64,000 bases of DNA from Limosilactobacillus sp. (GTDB lineage Bacteria; Bacillota; Bacilli; Lactobacillales; Lactobacillaceae): positions 1,798,001 through 1,862,000 of the forward strand of contig NZ_JAKVPE010000001.1 of NCBI RefSeq assembly GCF_022482365.1, in the 5' to 3' direction. Of the stretch, positions 41,951-52,348 are shown one piece after another; position 1 is the first letter of the stretch, and the number at the start of each line of letters is the position of its first letter. Below the pieces are notes generated by a model. It was given only the letters and a program-made list of their open reading frames with translations. It did no database searches and was not told the origin of the DNA. The translations under genes were made by a program, and so were the position numbers.

Positions 41951-42073
41951 TTAGTTAAAGAAGACGACCTTTCCGTCGACCTTGAAGGGGAATGCCGCCG
42001 CACCTTTCGCGTGGCCTGCGCCCTTCTTAAAACTGGATTTGACGTTAGACATTAACTTAGTGTTTAGCAGCAT
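41951..42073 (-). CDS. Small basic protein, 40 aa, unknown
   Basis: A 40-residue ORF, positively charged and Gly/Ala-rich (SSFKKGAGHAKGAAAFPFKVDGKVVFFN), with a good ribosome site AAAGGGGCG 6 nt before ATG 42073. The upstream part of a longer frame (to 42262) shows no such site and lies over a probable promoter (TGTCAA, 17 nt, TATCTT). There is no signal peptide and no bacteriocin leader that I can recognise. It is supported by the ribosome site and promoter only, so it may be missed by gene callers. Function unknown. Confidence 0.5.
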   Translation of the reverse strand: MLLNTKLMSNVKSSFKKGAGHAKGAAAFPFKVDGKVVFFN

Positions 42074-42332
42074 CGTAATCGCCCCTTTCAAATTGTTCAA
42101 CCGTAAGATAACATCTTTTTGGCGACATTGACAGGAAAAAATCCCATTCTGAGAAGTGCTCTCATCTTTGTTCGCCCATTTTTTGCATAATCTGCGCGAG
42201 CCTAAGGACGGCAATGCATAAACGGGACCAGGGCGGCCCTGCGCGCCAGCTAAATAATGCATATAGATTTATTTTGCCCAGAATAAGAATTTGCTAAGCA
42301 TGGGCAACACTTTGAGAAGGGAGGCAAGCAAA

Positions 42333-43181
42333 ATGAAAATCACGATTGGCTTGACCACCTGGACCGAGCACCCGGCCCTGATCCATAACCAAGAGCGGCC
42401 GGTCACCTTAAACGAATACGCCCAGCACTTGCCGACGGTCGAGGTGGATACTTTTTTCTACGCCCTGCCGCAGATGACGACCATTCAGAATTGGCTGGTG
42501 GAGGTGCCAGCAAGCTTTCAATTTGTCATCAAGGCCCACCGGGGGATGACCCTGCACGAGCGCGGGCAGGACAAGGGGGCTCTGGCGGAGCTATTTGAAC
42601 GCTACAAGCAAACCGTGGCGCCGTTGGTGGCGAGCGGGCAATTGAAGACGGTCCTCTTTCAATTTCCGCCTTACTTCGCCGCCTCGCCTGAGGATATTGA
42701 GTATCTGAGGTTGGTGCGAACCTGGATGGGCAAGCTGCCGGTGGCAATTGAGCTGCGCAACCAGACCTGGTACCGCCCCGGCACCTTGAAATCCCTGGTG
42801 GCCTTTTGCCGGGACCTGAAATTTACCCTGGTGGCGGCGGACGAACCGCACGGCATCATCGCCTCGGTGCCCTTTTACCTGGCGACGACCAATCCCGAGC
42901 TGGCGATGCTGCGGCTGCATGGCCAAAACACCAGCGGCTGGCTCAACCAGGACAAGAGCTGGCGTAAGACCCGCACGCTGTATCGCTATTCGGACGCCGA
43001 ACTGCACCGGTTTCAAACGGCGATTGAGAATTTGACGCCTCCGCCACGGGAGGTTTGTGTGATCTTCAACAACAACTCCGGCAAGGATGCCGCCCCCAAC
43101 GCACTGAAATTGCAGAAGATGATGGGCGTCCATTTCACCGGCCTGGCATCGCGTTCCCCCGAGCAGCTCGACCTGTTTTAG
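42333..43181 (+). CDS. DUF72 domain-containing protein
   Basis: A 282-aa TIM-barrel protein of the DUF72 family. IGLTTWTEH, YAQHLPTVEVDTFFYALP, FQFVIKAHRGMT, VLFQFPPYF, AIELRNQTWY and MLRLHGQNTSGW are its usual landmarks. The biochemical role is unknown. The last five residues are QLDLF, an exact sliding-clamp-binding consensus, hinting at a role at the replication fork or in repair. ATG 42333 follows GGGAGG; an in-frame extension upstream has no site. The 259-nt gap before it shows only the 40-aa gene's control region. Confidence 0.85.
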   Translation: MKITIGLTTWTEHPALIHNQERPVTLNEYAQHLPTVEVDTFFYALPQMTTIQNWLVEVPASFQFVIKAHRGMTLHERGQDKGALAELFERYKQTVAPLVASGQLKTVLFQFPPYFAASPEDIEYLRLVRTWMGKLPVAIELRNQTWYRPGTLKSLVAFCRDLKFTLVAADEPHGIIASVPFYLATTNPELAMLRLHGQNTSGWLNQDKSWRKTRTLYRYSDAELHRFQTAIENLTPPPREVCVIFNNNSGKDAAPNALKLQKMMGVHFTGLASRSPEQLDLF

Positions 43182-43244
43182 GCCGTCAGACGCCGGGGGA
43201 ATATGCTATACTAAACTGTAAAACTAATCTTAGAAAATCATTAG

Positions 43245-45290
<2,046 letters not shown>

Positions 45291-45292
45291 TC

Positions 45293-46102
45293 GTGGCAAA
45301 GCACAAACCGTGGCGAAAGGTCTACGATTCCCACACCCACCTCAACGACACGCCGTTCTTTGACGACGTCCCGGCCTTCATTGCCCGGGCAAATCACTAC
45401 GGGGTGGTTGAGATGAACATCGTGGGCTCCAACCGCCTGCTCAATGACCGGGCGGTGGAGTTGGGACATTGCTACCCTAACCTCCATCCAGTCATTGGCT
45501 GGCATCCCGAGGACCTGGCGACCTTTAACGTCGAAGAGGAGGCTCACCTCCTAACTCAGTTGAGGGATCCGCTGGTGGTTGGCGTGGGCGAGATTGGCCT
45601 GGATTATTATAACGACGAGCACTCGCCGCACAAGCTTCAGTGGGCGCTTTTCGAAAAGCAGCTCGCCTGGGCGCGTCAGCTGCACCTGCCGGTTTCCATT
45701 CACTGCCGCGATGCCCTGGCCGACGCCTACGCAATCTTAAAGGATGCCCACGTCGCCGAATTCGGTGGGGTGATGCACAGTTTTAACGGTTCGCCGGCGT
45801 GGGCCGAAAAGTTCATGGACCTGGGGATGGCGATCTCCTTTAGCGGGGTGGCCAGCTTCAAGAACGCCACGGACGTTCACGCGGCGGTGCAGGCCGTGCC
45901 ACTGGAAAGGATGATGGTCGAAACCGACGCACCATACCTGACCCCCAAGCCGTTCCGTGGCAAGCAAAACGAGCCCGCTTTCACCAAGTTTGTGGTGGAC
46001 GCGGTGGCCGAATTAAAGCAGGTGGACGCCGAAAAGGTAGCCTACCAGACCTACCACAACGCCAGGAGCTTATTTCTGAAGAAGGACGAACAGGATGACT
46101 AA
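45293..46102 (+). CDS. tatD: TatD family metal-dependent hydrolase (DNase)
   Basis: A 269-aa TIM-barrel metallohydrolase. The metal and catalytic residues are in YDSHTHLND, GEIGLDYY, SIHCRDAL, MHSFNG and ETDAPYLTP, all intact. Relatives are 3'-5' exonucleases acting in DNA repair or turnover. It starts with GTG two nt after the metG stop and has no clear ribosome site, so translation is probably coupled to metG. Its end overlaps rnmV by 8 nt. Confidence 0.93.
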   Translation: MAKHKPWRKVYDSHTHLNDTPFFDDVPAFIARANHYGVVEMNIVGSNRLLNDRAVELGHCYPNLHPVIGWHPEDLATFNVEEEAHLLTQLRDPLVVGVGEIGLDYYNDEHSPHKLQWALFEKQLAWARQLHLPVSIHCRDALADAYAILKDAHVAEFGGVMHSFNGSPAWAEKFMDLGMAISFSGVASFKNATDVHAAVQAVPLERMMVETDAPYLTPKPFRGKQNEPAFTKFVVDAVAELKQVDAEKVAYQTYHNARSLFLKKDEQDD

Positions 46103-46658
46103 GATCAAAGAAGTGATCGTCGTCGAGGGTAAGGACGACACCAAACAAATTCATAAGGCGGTGGCTGCCGACACCTATGAGACGAATGGTTCGGCCCTCT
46201 CGGCCACCGACCTGGAGCGCCTAAAGAAGCTCCAGAAAACACGGGGGTTGATTGTCTTCACCGATCCCGATTTCAACGGGGAACGGCTGCGCAAGATGAT
46301 CAGTGCCGCCGTGCCGGGAGTCAAGCACGCCTTCATCCGTCGTGATCAGGGCGTTCCCGACGTTGCCCACGGCAGTCTCGGCGTTGAGCATGCCGACCCG
46401 GCAACGATCAAGGCGGCCCTGGCCCACCTCTATACCCAAGAAGAGGAGCCCGCGGCGACCTTTACCGTCCAAAGCCTGCAGGCTGCCGGCCTAACGGGCA
46501 ACCCGCACGCTCGCCAGCGCCGGGAACGGCTTGGCCAGCTTTTGGGCATCGGCTACGGCAACGGCAAGCAGCTGGCCCACCGGCTGAACATGTTTCAGAT
46601 CAGCCCGGCCCAGTTTAAAGAGGCAATGACACAGATCAAGCAGGAGGAGAACGAATGA
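46095..46658 (+). CDS. rnmV: Ribonuclease M5
   Basis: A 187-aa Toprim-domain nuclease that finishes 5S rRNA maturation in low-GC Gram-positives. [11 protein letters not shown] holds the Toprim Glu and [13 protein letters not shown] the DxD-type motif. The C-terminal domain with [21 protein letters not shown] is typical of RNase M5. It overlaps tatD upstream and rsmA downstream (ATGA), fully within the conserved cluster. Confidence 0.95.
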   Translation: MTKIKEVIVVEGKDDTKQIHKAVAADTYETNGSALSATDLERLKKLQKTRGLIVFTDPDFNGERLRKMISAAVPGVKHAFIRRDQGVPDVAHGSLGVEHADPATIKAALAHLYTQEEEPAATFTVQSLQAAGLTGNPHARQRRERLGQLLGIGYGNGKQLAHRLNMFQISPAQFKEAMTQIKQEENE

Positions 46659-47548
46659 GTCAGTCACCAGAAATTGGCAGTCGCACCCGGACCCGGGCGA
46701 TCATGGAAAAGTACGGGATTCGCACCAAGAAGAGCTTTGGCCAGAACTTCTTGACCGACCTCAACGTCTTGAAAAATATTGTTGAGGCGGCCCAGATCAC
46801 GAAGGACGACAACGTGATCGAGATTGGTCCCGGGATCGGGGCCCTGACCGAGCAGCTGGCCCAGGCGGCGGGAGGGGTCGTGGCGCTGGAAATTGATTCC
46901 GATCTGATTCCGGTCCTAAAGGAAGTGCTCGCCCCGTACGACAACGTGATGGTGCTGAACCAGGACGTCCTCAGGGCCAACCTGCCGGAGTTAATCCAGC
47001 AGCAGTTCACCGACCCGACCCGGCCGATCAAGGTCGTGGCCAACCTGCCGTATTACATCACCAGCCCGATCCTGATGGGTTTGCTCGCTAGTCCGGTTGA
47101 TTGGGACGCCATCTGCGTCATGATGCAGAAGGAGGTTGCCCAGCGCCTGACGGCCAAGCCGGGAACCAAGCAGTATGGGGCCCTGACCCTGGCGATTGAG
47201 TACCAGATGGATGCCCGGATTGCCTTTGACGTTTCCCGGCGGGTCTTCGTGCCGGCGCCGAATGTTGACTCCGCCATTGTGGTTCTGACGCCCCGGCAGG
47301 AAAAACTGGCGGTGCAGCCCTTTGATAAGCAGAAGCTCTTTGGCTTTATTCGGGGCTGCTTTGCCCACCGCCGGAAGAGCCTGTGGAACAATCTCCAGGG
47401 GGTCGTCGGCAAGGATCCGGCGACTAAGTCCCAATTGGAAGAAGTCTTGGCTCAGCTGGACCTTCCCAAGCAGGTTCGCCCCGAACGGCTGGACCTCACC
47501 CAATTCATTGAGCTGGCCAATGCCCTTCATGCGGCGGAACTACTCTAA
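46655..47548 (+). CDS. rsmA: 16S rRNA dimethyladenosine methyltransferase
   Basis: A 297-aa KsgA enzyme that dimethylates the two adjacent adenosines near the 3' end of 16S r[12 protein letters not shown] is the N-terminal signature, [14 protein letters not shown] the SAM motif [12 protein letters not shown] motif II, and [11 protein letters not shown] the catalytic motif IV. Loss of this gene normally confers kasugamycin resistance. The start codon overlaps the rnmV stop. Full length. Confidence 0.96.
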   Translation: MSQSPEIGSRTRTRAIMEKYGIRTKKSFGQNFLTDLNVLKNIVEAAQITKDDNVIEIGPGIGALTEQLAQAAGGVVALEIDSDLIPVLKEVLAPYDNVMVLNQDVLRANLPELIQQQFTDPTRPIKVVANLPYYITSPILMGLLASPVDWDAICVMMQKEVAQRLTAKPGTKQYGALTLAIEYQMDARIAFDVSRRVFVPAPNVDSAIVVLTPRQEKLAVQPFDKQKLFGFIRGCFAHRRKSLWNNLQGVVGKDPATKSQLEEVLAQLDLPKQVRPERLDLTQFIELANALHAAELL

Positions 47549-47618
47549 TTTAATAGACACTGTTTTGAAATCTGCTCACTAACCTCGTATACTGGAAGTA
47601 ACAGTGAGGTGAGGGCGG

Positions 47619-47852
47619 GTGCCAGAGACGATTGACGAAATTAGAGAATGGCTGCAAGAACGAATCGGTCAACCGGTGAGAATCGATGCCCAGGCAGGTC
47701 GCAAACGGGTCAATACCCTGCACGGGACGCTGGGGAAGACTTACCCGGCGATCTTCATCGTTCACCTGAGCGACGATGAAAAGGCGGTTCAACGGGTTTC
47801 GTATAGCTATACTGATTTATTGACCCACAACGTTGCATTGACATTTGAATAG
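47619..47852 (+). CDS. veg: Veg family protein
   Basis: A 77-aa protein with the Veg pattern: GRKRVNTLHGTLGKTYPAIFIVHL and RVSYSYTDLLTHNVALTF. In B. subtilis Veg stimulates biofilm formation by interfering with SinR; lactobacilli lack SinR, so its role here is unknown. It starts with GTG 47619 behind GAGGTGAGGG. It keeps its syntenic place between rsmA and ispE. Confidence 0.9.
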   Translation: MPETIDEIREWLQERIGQPVRIDAQAGRKRVNTLHGTLGKTYPAIFIVHLSDDEKAVQRVSYSYTDLLTHNVALTFE

Positions 47853-47861
47853 TTGACGATT

Positions 47862-47903
47862 AAAGAATCCGCATTCGCCTTTAAGAGGCGAGGCGGATTC
47901 TTT
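47862..47903 (+). terminator. Terminator of veg
   Basis: AAAGAATCCGC pairs with GCGGATTCTTT; an inner CGCCT/AGGCG stem extends it. Confidence 0.85.
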
Positions 47904-47982
47904 GCCTTCCTAGGGACTTGCCAGCACGCCGGCCCGATTAGTATAATCGACGTAAGATGTTTCACGGGAAGGAGCGGTACAC

Positions 47983-48834
47983 ATGCTTGTTACGGAAAAG
48001 GCCCCCGCAAAGCTGAACTTGAGCCTCGATACGCCGATGCGCTACTTTGATGGCTCACCACGCTGGGACATGGTGATGATCTCGGCCGACCTGGCGGATT
48101 ACGTCACCGTCGAGACCCACCTGCGTCCGGGGACGATCAAGGTTTACACGGACAGTGGCTTTTTGCCCAATGATCAGCGCAACCTGGCCTACCAGGCGGC
48201 CCATATCTTACGCAATCGGTTCCACCAGCGCGAAGGCGTGACGATCAAGATCAGGAAGCACATCCCCGTGGCGGCTGGCTTGGGTGGTGGTTCCTCGGAC
48301 GCGGCGGCGGTGCTGCGGGCCCTGAATCGCATTTGGCGCCTCGGCCTGAGCCTGGAGGAGCTTGCCACCCTGGCCCTGTCGATTGATTCCGATGTTCCCT
48401 ACTGCGTTTACGGCAAGCTTGCCCACGTGACGGAGCACGGGGAGAAGATCGAGCTGCTGCCGCCCCAGCCTCACTACTGGGCGGTGATCGCCAAGCAGCA
48501 GACCAGCGTTTCGACCCCGCAAATTTTGCGCCAGATCAACTACGAGCAGCTGCACCACCTCAATAACCAGCAACTGATTGCCAGTCTGAAGGCCGGGGAC
48601 TGGGCGACGGCGGTCCAGTATATGGGCAACGTTCTGGAGCCGGTCACGATGCGGACCCACCCGGAGATTCGGCGCCTCAAGGACAAGATGATCAAGCTGG
48701 GGGCGGACGTGGCCCAGATGAGCGGGACGGGGCCGACCGTCTTTGCCATCTGTCATACCGAGTCCCGGGCTCGGCGAATTCAAAATAGCATCTGTGGCTT
48801 TTGCCGCGACGTGCACGTGGTAACGCTATTGTAA
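47983..48834 (+). CDS. ispE: 4-diphosphocytidyl-2-C-methyl-D-erythritol kinase (IspE-type GHMP kinase)
   Basis: A 283-aa GHMP kinase. The ATP loop is PVAAGLGGGSSDAAAVL, the catalytic Lys lies in KAPAKLNL, the catalytic Asp in SIDSDVPYCVYG, and the C-terminal Gly-rich motif is QMSGTGPTVFAI. IspE acts in the MEP route of isoprenoid synthesis, yet this window encodes the mevalonate enzyme MvaA. No other MEP gene is seen here, so the enzyme may be an orphan with another substrate. Ribosome site GGAAGGAG. Conserved position upstream of purR. Confidence 0.9.
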   Translation: MLVTEKAPAKLNLSLDTPMRYFDGSPRWDMVMISADLADYVTVETHLRPGTIKVYTDSGFLPNDQRNLAYQAAHILRNRFHQREGVTIKIRKHIPVAAGLGGGSSDAAAVLRALNRIWRLGLSLEELATLALSIDSDVPYCVYGKLAHVTEHGEKIELLPPQPHYWAVIAKQQTSVSTPQILRQINYEQLHHLNNQQLIASLKAGDWATAVQYMGNVLEPVTMRTHPEIRRLKDKMIKLGADVAQMSGTGPTVFAICHTESRARRIQNSICGFCRDVHVVTLL

Positions 48835-48844
48835 ATTGGGAGTT

Positions 48845-48900
48845 GGGGAGTGCGAAAGAGCTCGCTTGCGAGTTCTTTCCCACCGCCGCTCCTTTTTTTG
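48845..48900 (+). terminator. Terminator of ispE
   Basis: An inner AAAGAGCTCGC/GCGAGTTCTTT stem and an outer GGAG/CTCC pair are followed by seven Ts. Confidence 0.75.
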
Positions 48901-48909
48901 TGAAAAGAC

Positions 48910-48938
48910 TTGTGCTGGGGGCTGATCTTCGTTAAGAT
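48910..48938 (+). promoter_or_regulatory. Promoter of the zinc transporter operon
   Basis: TTGTGC, 17-nt spacer, TAAGAT; the Zur-type palindrome lies just downstream over the start site. Confidence 0.65.
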
Positions 48939-48949
48939 GGATTATGTTG

Positions 48950-48972
48950 TAAATAGTAATCATTACTATTTA
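48950..48972 (+). promoter_or_regulatory. Zur box
   Basis: A perfect palindrome of two 11-nt arms (TAAATAGTAAT) around one central C. It matches the Firmicutes Zur consensus AAATCGTAAT-type arms at nearly every base. Zinc-loaded Zur bound here would block the promoter immediately upstream. Confidence 0.85.
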
Positions 48973-48994
48973 AGAAAAGGGGTTGTTAGTTTTA

Positions 48995-49903
48995 ATGAAG
49001 AGATATCAAGCCGGGGTCACCGTCCTGGTCGCAATTTTACTGGTAATCCTGGGGATCTCCTTTGTCCCCTGGAAGACGCTGGGGCAGAACCAAAAGCCCA
49101 TCCGGGTGATCACCAGCCTGAATTTTTATGGTGAGGTGGCCAGTGAGGTTGCCGGAAAGTACGGCCAGGTCGATTCACTGATCAACAGTGCCTCGGTCGA
49201 CCCACACGATTACCAGCCGGGAACGGCCCAGGCGCAAAAGATGGAGCGAGCCAATGTGGTGATTGAGAACGGCCTGGGCTATGACCACTGGCTGACCAAG
49301 CTGGCACAGTCGACCAGCGACCATGACTACACCACGATTAATGTTGGCCGTCAGGTTGCCGGGAAACACAACGGCGACAACGAGCACGTTTGGTACGCAC
49401 CGACCACAATGAGCAAGCTTGCCAGTCGTCTAGCAACTGAATACGGACGAATCGATCCGGCCCATCGCACCTATTACCAGCGGCGGGCGCGGACTTATCA
49501 GCGTTCCCTGACCGACCTGAATCAAGAGATCGCCAAGGTCAAAAACCAGGTTGGCAGCAATAAAAACGTGGCGGTCAGTGAACCGGTCTTCGACTACGCC
49601 CTGCAATCCTTGGGCTACCGGGTGACCGACCGCCACTTTGAGAAGGCGATCGAGGACAGCAACGACCCGTCCCCGCAGGACATCAGTGACTTGCAGCAGG
49701 CGATTGTCAACCACCGGATCGCGTTCTTCGTGGAAAACAAGCAGACGAGCGATAAGGTGATCGATAACCTGGTCAAGCTGGCTCACCAGCACAACGTTCC
49801 GGTGCTGCAGGTGACGGAATCCAAGCCCAATGGTCTGACCTACCGGGAGTGGATGCTGCGCCAGTACCGGCAGCTCGCCAAGATTCAACGAGAGGGGGAA
49901 TGA
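48995..49903 (+). CDS. znuA: Zinc ABC transporter, substrate-binding protein
   Basis: A 302-aa cluster A-I metal-binding protein. Candidate metal ligands are H71 (DPHDY), H131 (EHVWY) and E196 (SEPVFDY), the last replacing the usual His. The N-terminus is a hydrophobic segment (residues 8-24) without a lipobox Cys, so it is anchored by that helix or secreted rather than lipidated, unlike most Gram-positive homologues. ATG 48995 is used, with AAAAGGGG about 12 nt upstream. Operon znuA-znuC-znuB behind a Zur box, inserted between ispE and purR. Confidence 0.88.
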   Translation: MKRYQAGVTVLVAILLVILGISFVPWKTLGQNQKPIRVITSLNFYGEVASEVAGKYGQVDSLINSASVDPHDYQPGTAQAQKMERANVVIENGLGYDHWLTKLAQSTSDHDYTTINVGRQVAGKHNGDNEHVWYAPTTMSKLASRLATEYGRIDPAHRTYYQRRARTYQRSLTDLNQEIAKVKNQVGSNKNVAVSEPVFDYALQSLGYRVTDRHFEKAIEDSNDPSPQDISDLQQAIVNHRIAFFVENKQTSDKVIDNLVKLAHQHNVPVLQVTESKPNGLTYREWMLRQYRQLAKIQREGE

Positions 49904-49905
49904 GC

Positions 49906-50580
49906 ATGGCAGTTGTCTCAGTAGAAGACCTAAACGTCGCCTATGGCAGTCACCAAGTGATTACCAACCTGAGCTTCACGGTCAACGAGGGTGACTTCCT
50001 GGTGGTCGTCGGTGAAAACGGGGTGGGGAAGACCACCCTGATTCGGGCCCTGCTCGGTCTGCTCAAGCCCCGCAGCGGTGAGATTAACATTCCAGCGCAG
50101 ACCAAGATCGGCTACGTTCCCCAGTTTCGCAACCTCGACGAGGAATACCCGCTGTCGGTGCGTGACTTTGTTTCACTGAACTGCCCGCCGCGCCTGATCC
50201 CCTGGCTGAGCAAGAAAGAACGGGCCAAGGTTGACCGCATCATTCGCTTGACTGACCTGACCGCGATCGCCGACCGGCCACTGGGGCTGGCCTCCGGCGG
50301 AGAAAAACAGCGGGCCTACCTAGCCCAGGCCCTGCTTCAGGATCCGGAGCTCCTAATCCTGGATGAATCAACGGCCAGCCTGGATAACGAGATGAAGTAC
50401 GAACTCCTGGATCTGGTGACTAAGTTCCAGGAGAACGGGCTGAGCGTGATGTTCATCACCCACGACTGGGACCTGGCCCGCCACTACGGGACTCGCTACC
50501 TGCACATGATGCCCAACGGCTATGAAGAGGGCTCGATTGACGAGCTGCCCGTTCAAGAAGATGAGGAGGGGACCGAATAA
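49906..50580 (+). CDS. znuC: Zinc ABC transporter, ATP-binding protein
   Basis: A 224-aa ABC ATPase. Walker A is GENGVGKTTL, the signature is LASGGEKQR, Walker B is LLILDESTASLD, and the switch His is in FITHDW. It powers uptake through ZnuB. ATG 49906 is chosen, with AGAGGGGG 7 nt upstream; an ATG two codons earlier is too near. It starts just after the znuA stop and overlaps znuB by one base. Confidence 0.92.
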   Translation: MAVVSVEDLNVAYGSHQVITNLSFTVNEGDFLVVVGENGVGKTTLIRALLGLLKPRSGEINIPAQTKIGYVPQFRNLDEEYPLSVRDFVSLNCPPRLIPWLSKKERAKVDRIIRLTDLTAIADRPLGLASGGEKQRAYLAQALLQDPELLILDESTASLDNEMKYELLDLVTKFQENGLSVMFITHDWDLARHYGTRYLHMMPNGYEEGSIDELPVQEDEEGTE

Positions 50581-51380
50581 TGCTAACCTTAGCCTTCATG
50601 CGTCACGCCTTCGTGGCCAGCACCTTCATCGCGATCGTCAGTGGGGTGATCGGGGTCTTCGTGGTGGCCCGTCAGCTGCCATTTCTGACCCACACCCTGT
50701 CCGAGATCGGCTTTGCCGGGGCCTCCTTTGCCGTCTTCGCGGGTTGGCCGGCCCTAGACGGGATGATCCTCTTCACGATGTTGAGCTCGGTTCTGGTTGG
50801 CCAGATGAGTGTCAAGGAGTCGCGCCGGGAAGCGGTGATCAGTGCCGTATCGGCACTCTTCATTGGTCTGGGGATCCTCTTCTTGTCGCTGAGCAGTCAA
50901 ACCGCCAGTTCGGCCACCAGCATCCTCTTCGGCAGCGTCGTCGGCATCAGCACGGGTGAGGTGGTCCAACTGATCGTCCTGTCAATTGTTGTGCTGCTGA
51001 TCACCCTGGCGATCTATCGTCAGCTGAAGTTTACCTCCTTTGACGCGATCGGAGCCCGGGTGCAGGGGATTAACGAAACCGTGATTTCGGTGATCTTCCT
51101 CTTGCTCCTGGCCCTGAGTGTCAGTGTGGCCGCCCAGATCGTCGGCTCGCTCTTGATCTTCATCCTGCTGACCCTGCCGGCCGCCAGCGCCAAGTACTTC
51201 ACCCACGGTGTCTTCAAGATGATCATCCTGGCAATCCTCTTCTCCCTGCTGGGAACCTGGCTGGGCCTGCTGCTCGGCTATCTGACCAACTGGCCGGTCA
51301 GCTTCTTCATTGCCGTGATCGAGGTGTTGATCTACGTGGCCGCACTGCTCTACCAAAATTACTTTGTAGAAGCCAATTAA
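50580..51380 (+). CDS. znuB: Zinc ABC transporter, permease
   Basis: A 266-aa membrane permease with about seven to eight helices of the ABC-3 family. FLTHTLSEIGFAGASF is the conserved coupling region, and AAQIVGSLLIFILLTLPAASA is the characteristic late helix pair. It forms the channel of the Zur-controlled zinc importer. It shares one base with znuC (TAATG) and ends the operon at a terminator. Confidence 0.92.
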   Translation: MLTLAFMRHAFVASTFIAIVSGVIGVFVVARQLPFLTHTLSEIGFAGASFAVFAGWPALDGMILFTMLSSVLVGQMSVKESRREAVISAVSALFIGLGILFLSLSSQTASSATSILFGSVVGISTGEVVQLIVLSIVVLLITLAIYRQLKFTSFDAIGARVQGINETVISVIFLLLLALSVSVAAQIVGSLLIFILLTLPAASAKYFTHGVFKMIILAILFSLLGTWLGLLLGYLTNWPVSFFIAVIEVLIYVAALLYQNYFVEAN

Positions 51381-51393
51381 AATATTTAAGTGG

Positions 51394-51424
51394 GACTGGC
51401 CAAATTTTGTTGCCAGTCTTTTTC
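51394..51424 (+). terminator. Terminator of the znu operon
   Basis: GACTGGC pairs with GCCAGTC and is followed by five Ts. Confidence 0.8.
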
Positions 51425-51437
51425 ATTTTGTTACGCA

Positions 51438-51450
51438 AAATCCGAACGTT
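51438..51450 (+). promoter_or_regulatory. PurBox upstream of purR
   Basis: AAATCCGAACGTT fits the PurBox AWWWCCGAACWWT at 12 of 13 positions and lies just before a TAGAAT -10 box, suggesting that PurR controls its own gene. Confidence 0.75.
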
Positions 51451-51501
51451 TTATGTTAGAATTAACGGGAAACAATCCATTTTGAAAGGCAGAGAAGAAT
51501 A

Positions 51502-52332
51502 ATGAAAGTACGTCGTAGTAATCGGCTGGTTGACATGACCCGCTACCTGATGGAACATCCCCGTACCTTGGTGTCCCTGAAGTTCTTCAGCGAACGCTTT
51601 GGTTCCGCCAAATCATCAATTAGTGAAGACCTCAGCATTGTTAAGCACACCTTTCATACCTGGGGGGAAGGTAGCCTGGAGACCATCCCCGGTGCTAGCG
51701 GCGGTGCCATCCTGACGCCGTTTTATTCCAAGGAAAATGCACAGCGGGCCATCGACAACCTGGTGGCGGAGGTCAATGACGACACCCGCCTCTTGCCCGG
51801 TGGCTACGTTTACCTGTCCGATTTAATCGGCCGTCCCGACATCCTGCGCCAGGTGGGCCGACTGATTGCGACCCAGTACGTTGACAAGGACGTCGACGTC
51901 ATCATGACGGTCGAGACGAAGGGCATTCCGATCGCGCAGAGCGTGGCCATGTACATGAATAAGCCGTTCGTGATCGTGCGGAACAGCTCCCACATCACGG
52001 AGGGGCCGACCGTCAGCGTGAACTACGTCTCCGGTTCCGTTCAGCGGATCAAGAAGATGGAATTGTCCCGGCGGACCCTGTCGGCCGGGGCTAACGTGGT
52101 CGTGGTTGATGACTTCATGAAGGGCGGCGGCACCCTGAATGGAATGCACTCCCTGATTAAGGAATTCGGGGCCAACCTGGTCGGCATGACTGTCCTGGCC
52201 GAGGGGAATGCCACCAACGGCAAGCGGCTGGTTGACAACTGCACGGCATTGATTAAAGTAGATGCAGAGGATGGCGAAGAAAAGTCCATCACGGCCCGTC
52301 CCGGGAACTTTATGGCGACGGTATTTGATTAG
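51502..52332 (+). CDS. purR: Pur operon regulator PurR
   Basis: A 276-aa regulator with an N-terminal winged helix (residues 1-75, [24 protein letters not shown]) and a phosphoribosyltransferase-like domain whose PRPP loop reads [13 protein letters not shown]. It represses (B. subtilis) or activates (lactococci) purine genes through PurBoxes, with PRPP as effector. A PurBox is in its own promoter. The order ispE...purR-glmU-prs is conserved in Firmicutes; prs makes the effector PRPP. Confidence 0.95.
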   Translation: MKVRRSNRLVDMTRYLMEHPRTLVSLKFFSERFGSAKSSISEDLSIVKHTFHTWGEGSLETIPGASGGAILTPFYSKENAQRAIDNLVAEVNDDTRLLPGGYVYLSDLIGRPDILRQVGRLIATQYVDKDVDVIMTVETKGIPIAQSVAMYMNKPFVIVRNSSHITEGPTVSVNYVSGSVQRIKKMELSRRTLSAGANVVVVDDFMKGGGTLNGMHSLIKEFGANLVGMTVLAEGNATNGKRLVDNCTALIKVDAEDGEEKSITARPGNFMATVFD

Positions 52333-52348
52333 AAATGGAGAATTAGTA

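Noticed and set aside
41951-42262. 103-aa version of the small gene near 42 kb
   Set aside because: The extra 63 residues lack a ribosome site and lie over the probable promoter; only the last 40 residues are kept.
42194-42262. GC-rich palindromic stretch (CAGGGC-G-GCCCTG) before the DUF72 gene
   Set aside because: The loop is too short for a hairpin and there is no T-run or recognisable operator; nothing could be supported.
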